NCBI RefSeq assembly: GCF_000173915.1
Contig: NZ_ACDZ02000014.1
Span: 434,001-498,000 of the forward strand
DNA length: 64,000 nt
DNA from: Gemella haemolysans ATCC 10379
Lineage (GTDB): Bacteria > Bacillota > Bacilli > Staphylococcales > Gemellaceae
Reading direction: 5' to 3'
Shown here: positions 54,025 to 62,984 of the stretch, piece after piece
How positions within the stretch are numbered: position 1 is the first letter of the stretch
Layout: every line of letters starts with the position of its first letter
Made by a program: the position numbers and the translations under genes
The notes under the pieces: generated by a model
What the model saw: only the letters and a program-made list of their open reading frames with translations
What the model was told of the DNA's origin: nothing
Databases searched by the model: none

Positions 54025-55210
54025 ATGACAAAGATTTTAGCTATTAACTCAGGAAGTTCATCTTTAAAATTTCAATTATTTGAAATGCCTGAAGAAAAAG
54101 TTATTACAAAAGGACTAGTTGAGAGAATCGGTATTGAAAACAGTGTATTCACTATCGAATTCAACGGTGAAAAAAAATAAAGAAACATTAGATATTCCTA
54201 ACCACGACGTGGCTATTGAAATGCTACTTGAAAAATTAACAAAATTAGGTATTGTACAAGATGTTAAAGAAATTGAAGGAGTTGGTCACCGTGTTGTTCA
54301 TGGTGGAGAATTCTATGATTCTTCAGTTTTAGTAACTGATGAAGAATTAGCTAAAGTTGATTCAATCGAAGATTTAGCACCTTTACACAACCCAGCGAAT
54401 ATTAAAGGTGTTCGTTCATTCCAAAAAGAATTACCAGGAGTTCCAAACGTATTAACATTTGATACAGCATTCCACCAAAGTATGCCTAAGTCGACATACA
54501 TGTATGCTGTACCAAGAGAATTTTATGAAAAATATGGAGTTCGTAAATATGGTGCACACGGAACAAGCCACAGATACATTGGAGAAAAAGTTGCTGAAAT
54601 TTTAGGAAAAGACCCTAAAGAACTAAAAACAATTTCTTGTCACATCGGTAACGGAGCTTCAATTTGCGCAATCAAAAATGGTAAATCATACGATACTTCT
54701 ATGGGATTCACGCCACTATCAGGTTTAGTGATGGGTACAAGAACTGGTGATATCGATCCAGCTACTATCCCTTACATTGCTCAAAAAACTGGATTATCTC
54801 TTGAAGAAATCGTACGTATTTTCAACTTCGAATCAGGATTAAAAGGTGTATCTGCACTATCTTCTGACTTACGTGACGTTGAAGATGTAAGAGATACAAA
54901 CCCTCACGCAGCTGAAGCTATTGATGTATACATCAACAGAATTAAAGAGTACGTTGGAGCATATGCAGCAGCTATGAATGGAGTAGATGCAATTGTCTTC
55001 ACTGCTGGTGTTGGTGAGAATGCTACTTGGGTTCGTGAAGAAGTATTAGAAGGATTAACTTTCCTAGGTGTACAAATTGATAAAGAGAAAAACAATGTAC
55101 GTGGTAAAGTTGCAGAAATCTCAACAGCAGATTCTAAAGTTAAAGCTTTTGTAATTCCTACTGATGAAGAAGTTATGATTGCTAGAGATACTTATAACTT
55201 ATCTAAATAA
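54025..55210 (+). pseudogene. ackA: Acetate kinase, reading frame interrupted at an A8 tract
   Basis: Acetate kinase interconverts acetyl phosphate and acetate with ATP formation. The ATG at 54025, behind AGAGGAG, opens [20 protein letters not shown] and runs 51 codons to a TAA at 54178. The remaining 340 or so residues continue in the next frame from [15 protein letters not shown], with GVGHRVVHGGEF, FDTAFHQSMPKSTYMY, YGAHGTSHRYI, CHIGNGASI, TGDIDPA and FTAGVGENA intact. The break lies in eight A (54170-54177); seven A would restore one continuous protein of about 395 residues, the family length. Both halves are well conserved, so this is either a very recent mutation, slippage-dependent expression, or a sequencing error. 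Confidence 0.92.
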
Positions 55211-55223
55211 TAAATAAGATCAC

Positions 55224-55258
55224 AAGGGCTGGGGTTTCTCTCCAGCCCTTTAATAATT
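55224..55258 (+). terminator. Terminator of ackA
   Basis: AAGGGCTGG (55224-55232) pairs with CCAGCCCTT (55242-55250), followed by TAATAATTT. GC-rich stem, weak T tract. Confidence 0.8.
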
Positions 55259-55270
55259 TGAAAGGACACT

Positions 55271-56431
55271 ATGGTAAGAAATAACTTCAATAATAAGTTT
55301 AAAGGAGCTATTGATATCTTAAAGATATTTAATCAAAATGGCTATGAGGCATATTTTGTTGGTGGTTGTGTAAGAGATTATTTGTTAGGTGAAGATTTTT
55401 CTGATATTGATATAACGACAAACGCCCTTCCTGACCAAGTAAAGAAGGTGTTTCGTAAGAGTATTGATACAGGAATTCAGCATGGAACAGTAACAATCTT
55501 AGTTAATGGTGATAGTTATGAAGTCACTACATTTAGAACTGAAGAGGACTACGCAAACCATCGTTCTCCTGAAAAGGTAGAGTTTGTAAGTAATTTACGA
55601 GAAGATCTTGATAGACGTGATTTTACAATTAATGCTATGGCGTTAGATTATAATGGGAAGTTATTCGACTATCATAACGGAGACAGCGATTTAAGTTCTA
55701 AAATTATTCGTACCGTAAATAATCCTAATGAGAGATTTTATGAGGATGCCTTAAGGATGTTAAGAGCGTTTCGTTTTTCATCTAAGTTAGGTTTTGAAAT
55801 TGAGAATAATACATTAAATGCTATTAAGAAAAATGCAGAACTTATAAAATTTGTATCTATCGAGCGTATTGTAAATGAATTTAAAAAACTTTTAGCTGGT
55901 AAAGGTAATTTAAGGAGTTTAGAATTATTATTAGATAGTAAGCTTAATTTGTATATTCCATTCTTTAAAGAGGTTAATACGGTTCAAGATTTATCAAGTT
56001 ATTCATTCTGTCAGAGTTTGTATATTTTATCGGATATTAACGATATTCTGTTTGAAAAATTAAAATTTTTGAAATTATCAAATAAGGAAATAAAATTAAT
56101 AAAGCAGTTTGATTTAATAAATCAAGAATTTAAAAATACTACTCCAATAGAATTAATTTTATATAAGTATAATCGTGAAGATGTTAAATTTGTATGTGAC
56201 TATTTTGGTTATGATGAAGAAAAAAATATTGATAAATGTATTTTAACTATTAATTCTTTTGATGATATAGATATTACATCTGAAGAAATTATAAATTATA
56301 TTGAAAAAAAACCAGGACCATGGATTAAAACTGTAATTTCTATCATAGAAAAAGATATTTTACTTCACAGGTTAAATAATAATAAAATAGATATACTAGA
56401 TTTTTTATCGAATTTAAGAGATAATATATAG
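55271..56431 (+). CDS. cca: CCA tRNA nucleotidyltransferase
   Basis: Class II nucleotidyltransferase that adds or repairs the 3' CCA of tRNA. The 386-residue protein has the head-domain motif GYEAYFVGGCVRDYLLG with the catalytic DIDITTNALP, then RRDFTINAMAL and the neck motif EDALRMLRAFRFSSKLGF. The C-terminal body is shorter and more divergent, as in other Bacilli. It is followed by the dinG-like gene, the usual Firmicute neighbour. Confidence 0.95.
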   Translation: MVRNNFNNKFKGAIDILKIFNQNGYEAYFVGGCVRDYLLGEDFSDIDITTNALPDQVKKVFRKSIDTGIQHGTVTILVNGDSYEVTTFRTEEDYANHRSPEKVEFVSNLREDLDRRDFTINAMALDYNGKLFDYHNGDSDLSSKIIRTVNNPNERFYEDALRMLRAFRFSSKLGFEIENNTLNAIKKNAELIKFVSIERIVNEFKKLLAGKGNLRSLELLLDSKLNLYIPFFKEVNTVQDLSSYSFCQSLYILSDINDILFEKLKFLKLSNKEIKLIKQFDLINQEFKNTTPIELILYKYNREDVKFVCDYFGYDEEKNIDKCILTINSFDDIDITSEEIINYIEKKPGPWIKTVISIIEKDILLHRLNNNKIDILDFLSNLRDNI

Positions 56432-56459
56432 ATGATTTGAAAGAGAGGTGAGAGAATTT

Positions 56460-58310
56460 ATGAATAAATTATTTTGTGTAGTCGATATAGAATTAACAGA
56501 CGATAAAGAAATTATTCAATTTTCAGCAACAAAACTTGATGAAAATTTCAGAGAAATTTTGTCGATTAATTATTATATTCAACCGAAAAAACAAGTCTCT
56601 ACATTTGTTACTGAGCTAACAGGAATTAGTAATGAAATGTTACACGATAAACCTTTTTTTGAAGATGTAGCTCATGAATTATATAATTATATTAAAGGAG
56701 ATATACTTGTATGTCATGGCTTGCCGTCTGATTATGTAATATTGAAGAAGAGATTTCATGATGTAGGAATACTGTATAAAGCTAAATTATCATTGGATAC
56801 TGTAGAATTATCTAGATTATTTTTACCTTCACAAACAAGTTATAGACTATCTGATTTATCAAATTCTCTTGGCCTTTATACAGGTGATCAATATCACAAC
56901 GCTGCAATAGATGTGAAGGTTACTGTCAAACTATTAAAAGAGATTGCTAGAAAAATATCTAAGATAAATACAGATAATTATAAAAAAATAGAAAATCTTC
57001 TAGAGAAAATTGATTTGAGTATGTATAAATTTGCTAGATTTTGTAGAAATAGAGCTAAATCTGTAGAATTTAATTCTGATGAATTTATAAATTATCAAGG
57101 TGTTGATTTTAGAAAAGTAGTATATGATAATAGAAAAACTTGTGATAATGATAAGTTTATACTTTTTTCATCAATTGATGAGGACGACTATGTTAGTAAA
57201 TTTAAAATAACAGATTTTGTAATTTTGAAGAAGAAAAGTTCTTATATTCCACTAAATGTTTTTTCTCTTTTCCCCAAAAAAGAAGATTTGAATTTGGATA
57301 AATTGTTAATCAAGTTGTATGTATGGATATTAGAGACAAAAACGGGTGATTTTTCTGAATTAAACCTGTTATATCTTGAGAAAATGTACATAGATAGTAT
57401 AAAAAAAGGTCTAGCTATTAGCTCGAAAGCATATTATTTTGATGAAAAGAATAAAGCTGCTCAACTATGTAAAAATATTGTAACAAACTATAATTCTATT
57501 GAGTATTTAATAGAAAATGATACTTTTAAAAATTATACTTTTGTTTTTGAACATAAAAAAATACTCGGTCGAGAATTAGATTCAATCAACACAAAAGATT
57601 ATTTTTATAAAAATTCCATTACGGAATTAAATGTAGCTGTATCTAGGAATTTAAAAAATAAAGACTTTAAAATTTTAAGAAACAATATTGACGGTTTGGT
57701 GAAATTTCTTCATGAAATGTATATTTCAGAGAGTTTGTTTTTATATAATGATAGTTTAAGTTTTATATTACAAGACGTTGATGCAATATTAGTTGACATG
57801 AAACAATATAAGGACGAATTACCAATATCATATAAATTCATGAAGAAATTAAGAAATGTATTAACGAATTCTAAAAATACCTATAAATTTCTGGTACTTG
57901 ACCAAGAGAATAGTTTAAAACTTACAGTAGTAAATGATAAGAAGGTTAAATCATTAATTAATATAATCCATTCTAAAAAACATAAGTACTTGAATTTAAA
58001 ATCTAAAGTAAAATATATATATAGTAATGGAGACGAGGAGTTACTAACAACTAAAAGTACTGAAACTATATTATATATTTTTGAAAGTAATAAATATAAA
58101 GATTTATACTTTAATAAACGTGAAAAAAAGAGTTATATAAAATTCTTTAATTTTTCAATTAAAGATAATTTTAATGAGTTATATAGTGAAGTAAAAAATA
58201 ATAATCGTCTAGCTTGTAGATGTTACGCAACAAAGGATATACTTGAATACAGGTATTTCCTAAAAGATATTTTTGATTGTATAATTGTATTTCGTGATTT
58301 AGAACATTAA
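56460..58310 (+). CDS. DinG-like protein: intact DEDDh exonuclease, degenerate helicase part
   Basis: A 616-residue protein. Residues 1-165 form an epsilon-type 3'-5' exonuclease: Asp9 and Glu11 (VVDIELT), Asp91 (CHGLPSDYVIL), His146 and Asp151 (YHNAAIDVKVT), the full DEDDh set. The remaining 450 residues still echo the helicase of Firmicute DinG (family length around 900): LYVWILETKTGDFSELNL, then IVTNYNSIEYLI where DinG has a TNH motif. But there is no Walker A (no GKT or GKS), and FVFEHKKIL stands where DEAH would be. The frame is continuous, so it is a maintained, shortened protein, not rubble. I used ATG 56460, 11 bases after GAGGTG. Confidence 0.8.
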   Translation: MNKLFCVVDIELTDDKEIIQFSATKLDENFREILSINYYIQPKKQVSTFVTELTGISNEMLHDKPFFEDVAHELYNYIKGDILVCHGLPSDYVILKKRFHDVGILYKAKLSLDTVELSRLFLPSQTSYRLSDLSNSLGLYTGDQYHNAAIDVKVTVKLLKEIARKISKINTDNYKKIENLLEKIDLSMYKFARFCRNRAKSVEFNSDEFINYQGVDFRKVVYDNRKTCDNDKFILFSSIDEDDYVSKFKITDFVILKKKSSYIPLNVFSLFPKKEDLNLDKLLIKLYVWILETKTGDFSELNLLYLEKMYIDSIKKGLAISSKAYYFDEKNKAAQLCKNIVTNYNSIEYLIENDTFKNYTFVFEHKKILGRELDSINTKDYFYKNSITELNVAVSRNLKNKDFKILRNNIDGLVKFLHEMYISESLFLYNDSLSFILQDVDAILVDMKQYKDELPISYKFMKKLRNVLTNSKNTYKFLVLDQENSLKLTVVNDKKVKSLINIIHSKKHKYLNLKSKVKYIYSNGDEELLTTKSTETILYIFESNKYKDLYFNKREKKSYIKFFNFSIKDNFNELYSEVKNNNRLACRCYATKDILEYRYFLKDIFDCIIVFRDLEH

Positions 58311-58437
58311 ATTCTAAAAATTAAAAGTCATAATTAAAAAAATAGTAATTTTATGATATAATATAAATAGTTTTTATATAACTATGATAATTTAAATTTT
58401 GAACATAATATTAATTAAAATTAGGAGGGACTTCAAG

Positions 58438-59724
58438 TTGAATATTAATAATTTAAAAGAACAACTAGGTCAAAAAGTAACTCTTGGTGCATGGATTGCT
58501 AACAAGAGAAGTAGTGGTAAAATTGCATTTTTCCAACTTAGATATGGAGCTGGATTTATCCAAGCTATCGCATTAAAAGAATCTTTAGGTGAAGAAAGAT
58601 ACCAACAATTACGTCACTTGCCACAAGAAACTTCATTAAAAGTAACAGGATTAATTAAAGAAAATGAAAGAGAACTTTCTGGTATTGAATTAGAGATTGA
58701 AGACTTTGAAGTAATCTCGGAAGCAATTGATTATCCAATTACGCCAAAAGAGCATGGAGTAGAGTTCTTAGCGGATAACCGTCATATATGGATTCGTTCT
58801 AAGAAACAACATGCTATATTAACTATTAGAAACCAAGTTATTAAATCTACATATGATTTCTTTGAAAAAGAAGGATTCTTAAAAACAGATCCACCAATCT
58901 TAACTTCTTCTGCTCCAGAAGGAACTACAGAATTATTTAATACTAAATACTTTGATGAGGAAGCATATCTTTCTCAATCTGGACAACTATACTTAGAAGC
59001 AACAGCTATGGCATTTGGAAAAGTATTTTCATTCGGTCCTACTTTTAGAGCTGAAAAATCTAAAACACGTCGTCACTTAATCGAGTTCTGGATGATTGAA
59101 GCTGAGATGGCATTTTGTAATCATGATGAAAGTTTAGCATTACAAGAAGCTTATGTTAATCACTTACTGACAGATGTATTAGAAAAATGTCAAGAACAAC
59201 TTAAAGTTCTTGGTCGTGATTTAGAAGCTCTAGAAAATGCTAGAGGAGAATTCCCACGTATTAAATATAAAGATGCTATCCAATTATTAAAAGATAATGG
59301 ATTTGACGATATTGAATATGGTGATGACTTTGGATCACCTCACGAAACATTTATCGCTAACAGCTATAATAAACCAGTATTTATTACTCACTGGCCATTA
59401 GATATTAAACCATTCTATATGATTGAAGATCCTAATGAGCCTGGTGTAGTGCTTTGTGCAGACTTAATCGCTCCAGAAGGATACGGAGAAATCATCGGTG
59501 GTTCACAACGTATTGATGATTACGATAAATTATTAGAAAATATTAAGAAACATGATTTAAATCTTGAAGCCTATGGTTGGTACTTAGATTTACGTAAATA
59601 TGGTTCTGTAGAACATGCTGGATTTGGATTAGGATTAGAGCGTACTGTAGCTTGGATTACAGGTAACGGACACGTTCGTGAAACTGCTCCATTCCCACGT
59701 TTATTAAACAGATTAACACCATAG
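58438..59724 (+). CDS. asnS: Asparaginyl-tRNA synthetase
   Basis: Class IIb synthetase for asparagine, 428 residues. The N-terminal OB fold ([20 protein letters not shown]) binds the anticodon; the catalytic core has [38 protein letters not shown] (motif 2) and [15 protein letters not shown] (motif 3). The start is TTG at 58438, behind AGGAGGGA; an upstream in-frame codon at 58399 precedes that site. asnS-dnaD-nth is the standard Firmicute order. Confidence 0.95.
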   Translation: MNINNLKEQLGQKVTLGAWIANKRSSGKIAFFQLRYGAGFIQAIALKESLGEERYQQLRHLPQETSLKVTGLIKENERELSGIELEIEDFEVISEAIDYPITPKEHGVEFLADNRHIWIRSKKQHAILTIRNQVIKSTYDFFEKEGFLKTDPPILTSSAPEGTTELFNTKYFDEEAYLSQSGQLYLEATAMAFGKVFSFGPTFRAEKSKTRRHLIEFWMIEAEMAFCNHDESLALQEAYVNHLLTDVLEKCQEQLKVLGRDLEALENARGEFPRIKYKDAIQLLKDNGFDDIEYGDDFGSPHETFIANSYNKPVFITHWPLDIKPFYMIEDPNEPGVVLCADLIAPEGYGEIIGGSQRIDDYDKLLENIKKHDLNLEAYGWYLDLRKYGSVEHAGFGLGLERTVAWITGNGHVRETAPFPRLLNRLTP

Positions 59725-59733
59725 GAGTTTGAA

Positions 59734-60255
59734 ATGATCAATATCAATATAAAAGGTCTTTTAGTTGATGCTGATTTTTTAATGAATTATAAAACTCATA
59801 ACTTATCTGGAGAGGAAGCTATGTTTCTTCTTCAGATAAGTTATTTGACAAATCAAGGGAAAATACCATTTTCAATAGATTTATTTAAGAATGAATCAAA
59901 CAGATCAGAAAATGAAATTTTTTCTATGCTTGATAATTTAATTAATAAAGGAAGCATAGTTATATCACCAGAAAGTAAAATTAATTTCATAATATTTAAC
60001 AATAAGGATGATTATTACACATTACGTGACTTATTGAAATTGGTTGAGAGAGTTACTGGAAGGATATTAACTTCTAAAGAGATTGATATAGTTACTTCTT
60101 GGTTTGAAAAACAATATACAAAACATCAAATCGATGAAGCATTAACTTTATCTAAAAATATTAGTTATGTTAATGGTATATTAAACAATAAAGTGAATAA
60201 TGATTTGCAATCAGAAAGTGGAAGTAGTTTAGGTTATGACTGGTTTAACAAATAG
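59734..60255 (+). CDS. dnaD: DnaD-like replication initiation protein
   Basis: Primosomal protein that remodels DNA at initiation with DnaB/DnaI. The 173-residue product has the N-terminal winged helix (SGEEAMFLLQISYLTNQGK) and a DDBH2 domain (RVTGRILTSKEIDIVTSWFE through EALTLSKNISYVNGILNNK). It is shorter than B. subtilis DnaD (about 230), mainly because the linker and C-terminal tail are reduced. It lies between asnS and nth as expected, and its end overlaps nth by 20 bases. Confidence 0.9.
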   Translation: MININIKGLLVDADFLMNYKTHNLSGEEAMFLLQISYLTNQGKIPFSIDLFKNESNRSENEIFSMLDNLINKGSIVISPESKINFIIFNNKDDYYTLRDLLKLVERVTGRILTSKEIDIVTSWFEKQYTKHQIDEALTLSKNISYVNGILNNKVNNDLQSESGSSLGYDWFNK

Positions 60256-60880
60256 ACAAAAAAAGAATAAAGCAAAAAAAGTTATGGAGTACTTAGATAA
60301 AGTATTTCCTGATGTAGAGTGTGAACTTGATTTTTCTAATAACTTAGAGTTGGTTATTGCTGTTCTCTTATCGGCACAATGTAAAGATGAATACGTAAAT
60401 AGAGCAACAGTAGGATTATTTGAAAATTATAAGACAATTGATGATTATGCTGATGCAAAGGTAGAGGATATAGAAAAGTATATTCGAACACTAGGGCTAT
60501 ATAAAGCAAAATCGAAAAATATAGTAGGTATGGCAAATATGTTAAGGGATGTTTATGATTATAAAATTCCACAGACTAGAGAAGAGTTAGAAAAACTACC
60601 TGGAGTAGGAAGAAAAACTGCTAATGTAGTTCTTTCAGTTGGATTTAATATCCCTGCTATTGCTGTTGATACACATGTTGAACGTGTAGCAAAAATGTTT
60701 GGATTAGCAGAATTAACTGATAGTCCGCTTCAAGTAGAAAAGAATCTTATGAGTGTTTTCCCTATGGAAAGTTGGGGGAAAATACATCATCAACTAATTC
60801 ATTTAGGGCGTTATAAACTTCCAGCAAGAGGTGAGCGAACTATTGATCCAGAATTAGAAAAATTATTAGTATTGAAATAA
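60236..60880 (+). CDS. nth: Endonuclease III without the [4Fe-4S] cysteines
   Basis: Base-excision DNA glycosylase/AP lyase for oxidised pyrimidines, 214 residues. The helix-hairpin-helix with the catalytic Lys (LPGVGRKTANVVLSV, about 117-131) and the catalytic Asp (VDTHVERVAK) are intact, as is LLSAQCKDEYVNRA. At the C terminus, where the family has four cysteines (C-x6-C-x2-C-x5-C) holding a [4Fe-4S] cluster, the protein reads HLGRYKLPARGERTIDPELE with no cysteine at all. The only cysteines are near the N terminus. Start overlaps dnaD by 20 bases. Confidence 0.93.
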   Translation: MTGLTNRQKKNKAKKVMEYLDKVFPDVECELDFSNNLELVIAVLLSAQCKDEYVNRATVGLFENYKTIDDYADAKVEDIEKYIRTLGLYKAKSKNIVGMANMLRDVYDYKIPQTREELEKLPGVGRKTANVVLSVGFNIPAIAVDTHVERVAKMFGLAELTDSPLQVEKNLMSVFPMESWGKIHHQLIHLGRYKLPARGERTIDPELEKLLVLK

Positions 60881-60893
60881 GAGGAGACGGAAT

Positions 60894-61346
60894 ATGTTAA
60901 TTATATTTATATTAGCGTGTTTTCTAATATTACTAGATCAACTTAGTAAAAATTTTATAGTAAATCATTTCTCATTAGGAGAAAGCAAGGAAGTTATAGT
61001 AAATTTCTTCAGTATTTCATCTCATAGGAATAGAGGAGCTGCATGGGGAATTTTACAAGATAGTCGTTTATTTTTCTTAGTTGTTACGGTTATCTTTATT
61101 GCTATTTTAACATACTATTTATTTAAGCAAAAAAATACTTTATCTAGCTTTGATAAGGGTACTTTTGCCTTAATATATGGTGGAGCAATTGGTAATTTTA
61201 TTGACAGATTAACTAGACATGAGGTAGTTGATTTTCTTGATTTTAGAATATTCGGTTATGATTTTCCTATATTTAATTTAGCAGACTGTTTTATTTGTGT
61301 AGGAGTAATATTTTTACTATTTAAGATTTATAAGGAAGATAATTAA
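60894..61346 (+). CDS. lspA: Lipoprotein signal peptidase (signal peptidase II)
   Basis: Membrane aspartyl protease that cleaves prolipoprotein signal peptides after lipidation. The 150-residue protein has four membrane helices and both catalytic Asp motifs: GGAIGNFIDRLTRHEVVDFL and FNLADCFICVGV. The SHRNRGAAWGIL segment is also typical. Its known substrates in this window would include ZnuA. Located 13 bases after nth behind GAGGAGA. Confidence 0.95.
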   Translation: MLIIFILACFLILLDQLSKNFIVNHFSLGESKEVIVNFFSISSHRNRGAAWGILQDSRLFFLVVTVIFIAILTYYLFKQKNTLSSFDKGTFALIYGGAIGNFIDRLTRHEVVDFLDFRIFGYDFPIFNLADCFICVGVIFLLFKIYKEDN

Positions 61347-61350
61347 TAAT

Positions 61351-61386
61351 AGAGAGCGGACTTTTTAGGTCATGCTCTCTTTTTTT
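61351..61386 (+). terminator. Terminator after lspA
   Basis: AGAGAGC (61351-61357) pairs with GCTCTCT (61374-61380), followed by TTTTTT. Confidence 0.9.
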
Positions 61387-61394
61387 GTTATAAT
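61386..61394 (+). promoter_or_regulatory. Extended -10 promoter of ogt
   Basis: TGTTATAAT, directly behind the lspA terminator and about 35 bases before ogt. No clear -35. Confidence 0.4.
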
Positions 61395-61429
61395 ATTAGT
61401 ATATTAGTAGAAATAGAAAGGAGCTTTAA

Positions 61430-61933
61430 ATGTATTATTGTACTTATAAAAGCAAAATAGGGCTTTTATATTTAATTTCAGATGGTGAAAGTCTTATCGG
61501 ATGTTATCTAGAAGGACAGAAGTATTTTCCTAATAATATTGATAACTATTATTTGAATGAAGAATTAAGTATATTGGCAAAATCTAAAGACTGGTTAGAA
61601 AAATATTTTAATGGTGAAAATCCAAGTATAGATGAGATCCCCTTAAATTATATTGGGACTGAATTTAGAAAAAAAGTATGGGAAGTACTTAAAGATATAT
61701 CCTATGGAGAGCTAGTTACATATAAACATATAGCAGAAAAAATTGCTAAGGCTAAAGGTTTAGAAACCATGTCGGCTCAAGCAGTTGGTGGAGCAGTTGG
61801 GCATAATCCATTATTAATTTTTATCCCATGTCATAGAGTAATAGGGGTAGACGGAAGTTTAACAGGTTATGCTGCCGGTCTTGAAAATAAGAGATTTCTA
61901 TTAAATCTAGAATCTGATAATAATCATTATTAA
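61430..61933 (+). CDS. ogt: Methylated-DNA--protein-cysteine methyltransferase
   Basis: Suicide repair protein that removes O6-alkyl groups from guanine. The 167 residues contain the winged helix (VWEVLKDISYGELVTYKHIA), AVGGAVGHNPLLIFIPCHRVIG with the acceptor Cys in PCHRV, and the GSLTGYAAGLENKRFLL C terminus. The N-terminal domain is the short Ogt type without the Ada zinc domain. It has its own promoter and ribosome-binding site (AAAGGAG). Confidence 0.94.
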   Translation: MYYCTYKSKIGLLYLISDGESLIGCYLEGQKYFPNNIDNYYLNEELSILAKSKDWLEKYFNGENPSIDEIPLNYIGTEFRKKVWEVLKDISYGELVTYKHIAEKIAKAKGLETMSAQAVGGAVGHNPLLIFIPCHRVIGVDGSLTGYAAGLENKRFLLNLESDNNHY

Positions 61934-61979
61934 TTAAAGAATGAAATACCGTACAACAATAGAAGAATATACGAAAATA

Positions 61980-61988
61980 TGGTATAAT
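61980..61988 (+). promoter_or_regulatory. Extended -10 promoter of fmt-rsmB
   Basis: TGGTATAAT (61980-61988) about 33 bases before fmt; the -35 region is weak. Confidence 0.45.
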
Positions 61989-62021
61989 TAATTAGATTAA
62001 ATTCTTTTTTAGGAGAAATAA

Positions 62022-62984
62022 ATGAACGATAAAAAAATAGTATTTATGGGAACTCCAAAGTTTGCTGTTCCTGTATTAGAAATGTTAATAGAAAATTACG
62101 GTGTGGATTTAGTTATTACTCAGCCTGATAAAAAAGTTGGTAGAAAGAAAGTACTAACACCACCTCCAATAAAAGTTGTAGCTTTAGAGAAAAATATTAA
62201 AGTACTACAACCCGAAAAAATATCAACAGATGAAGAGACTTATAATACATTAAAAGAGTTGAATCCGGATATTATTATTACCGCAGCATATGGTCAACTA
62301 GTACCAGAAAAAATATTAGAGATTCCAGAGCATAAATGTATTAATGTTCATGGCTCATTACTACCAAAATTACGTGGTGGAGCACCTATCCAGTATTCAA
62401 TTCTTGAAGATCACGGGAAAACTGGGATAACAATTATGTATATGGTTAAAAAACTGGATGCTGGAGATATGATTTCAAAAGTAGAGGTTGATATTCTAGA
62501 TAGTGATAACTACGAAACTCTACATGATAAACTGTCAATCGCAGGGCGTGATCTATTAAATGAAACTCTTCCAAAAATATTTAGTGGAGATATTAGCCCA
62601 GAAAAACAAGATGACGAAGAAGCAACATTTGCTCGCAATATCTTAAGAGAAGATGAGAAGATTGACTGGAATACATCAGCTAGAGATGTATTTAACAAAG
62701 TTCGTGCATTAGATCCAACTCCTGGAGCATTTACTTATTTAGAAGGTAATGTGCTAAAAATTTGGTCAACTGAAGAAGTTAAACAAGACTTTGAATCTAA
62801 TTTTGACAAAGTTGGAACTATTATTAAACAAGATAAGAAAAGTATCTATATTCTATGTGGTAAAAATACAGTGTTAAAAGTCAATGAACTTCAAGTTTCA
62901 GGTAAAAAACGTATGCCAGTAGTTAATTTCTTATCAAATAAAAAAGACTATGTGGGTACTGTATTAGGTGAAGAAAATGAGTAA
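62022..62984 (+). CDS. fmt: Methionyl-tRNA formyltransferase
   Basis: Formylates Met-tRNA(fMet) using 10-formyl-tetrahydrofolate. The 320-residue protein begins KIVFMGTPKFAVPVLEML and has the catalytic INVHGSLLPKLRGGAPIQYS with Asn, His and the Asp in KKLDAGDMI, followed by the C-terminal OB domain. It overlaps rsmB by 8 bases, the common fmt-rsmB pair. Confidence 0.96.
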   Translation: MNDKKIVFMGTPKFAVPVLEMLIENYGVDLVITQPDKKVGRKKVLTPPPIKVVALEKNIKVLQPEKISTDEETYNTLKELNPDIIITAAYGQLVPEKILEIPEHKCINVHGSLLPKLRGGAPIQYSILEDHGKTGITIMYMVKKLDAGDMISKVEVDILDSDNYETLHDKLSIAGRDLLNETLPKIFSGDISPEKQDDEEATFARNILREDEKIDWNTSARDVFNKVRALDPTPGAFTYLEGNVLKIWSTEEVKQDFESNFDKVGTIIKQDKKSIYILCGKNTVLKVNELQVSGKKRMPVVNFLSNKKDYVGTVLGEENE

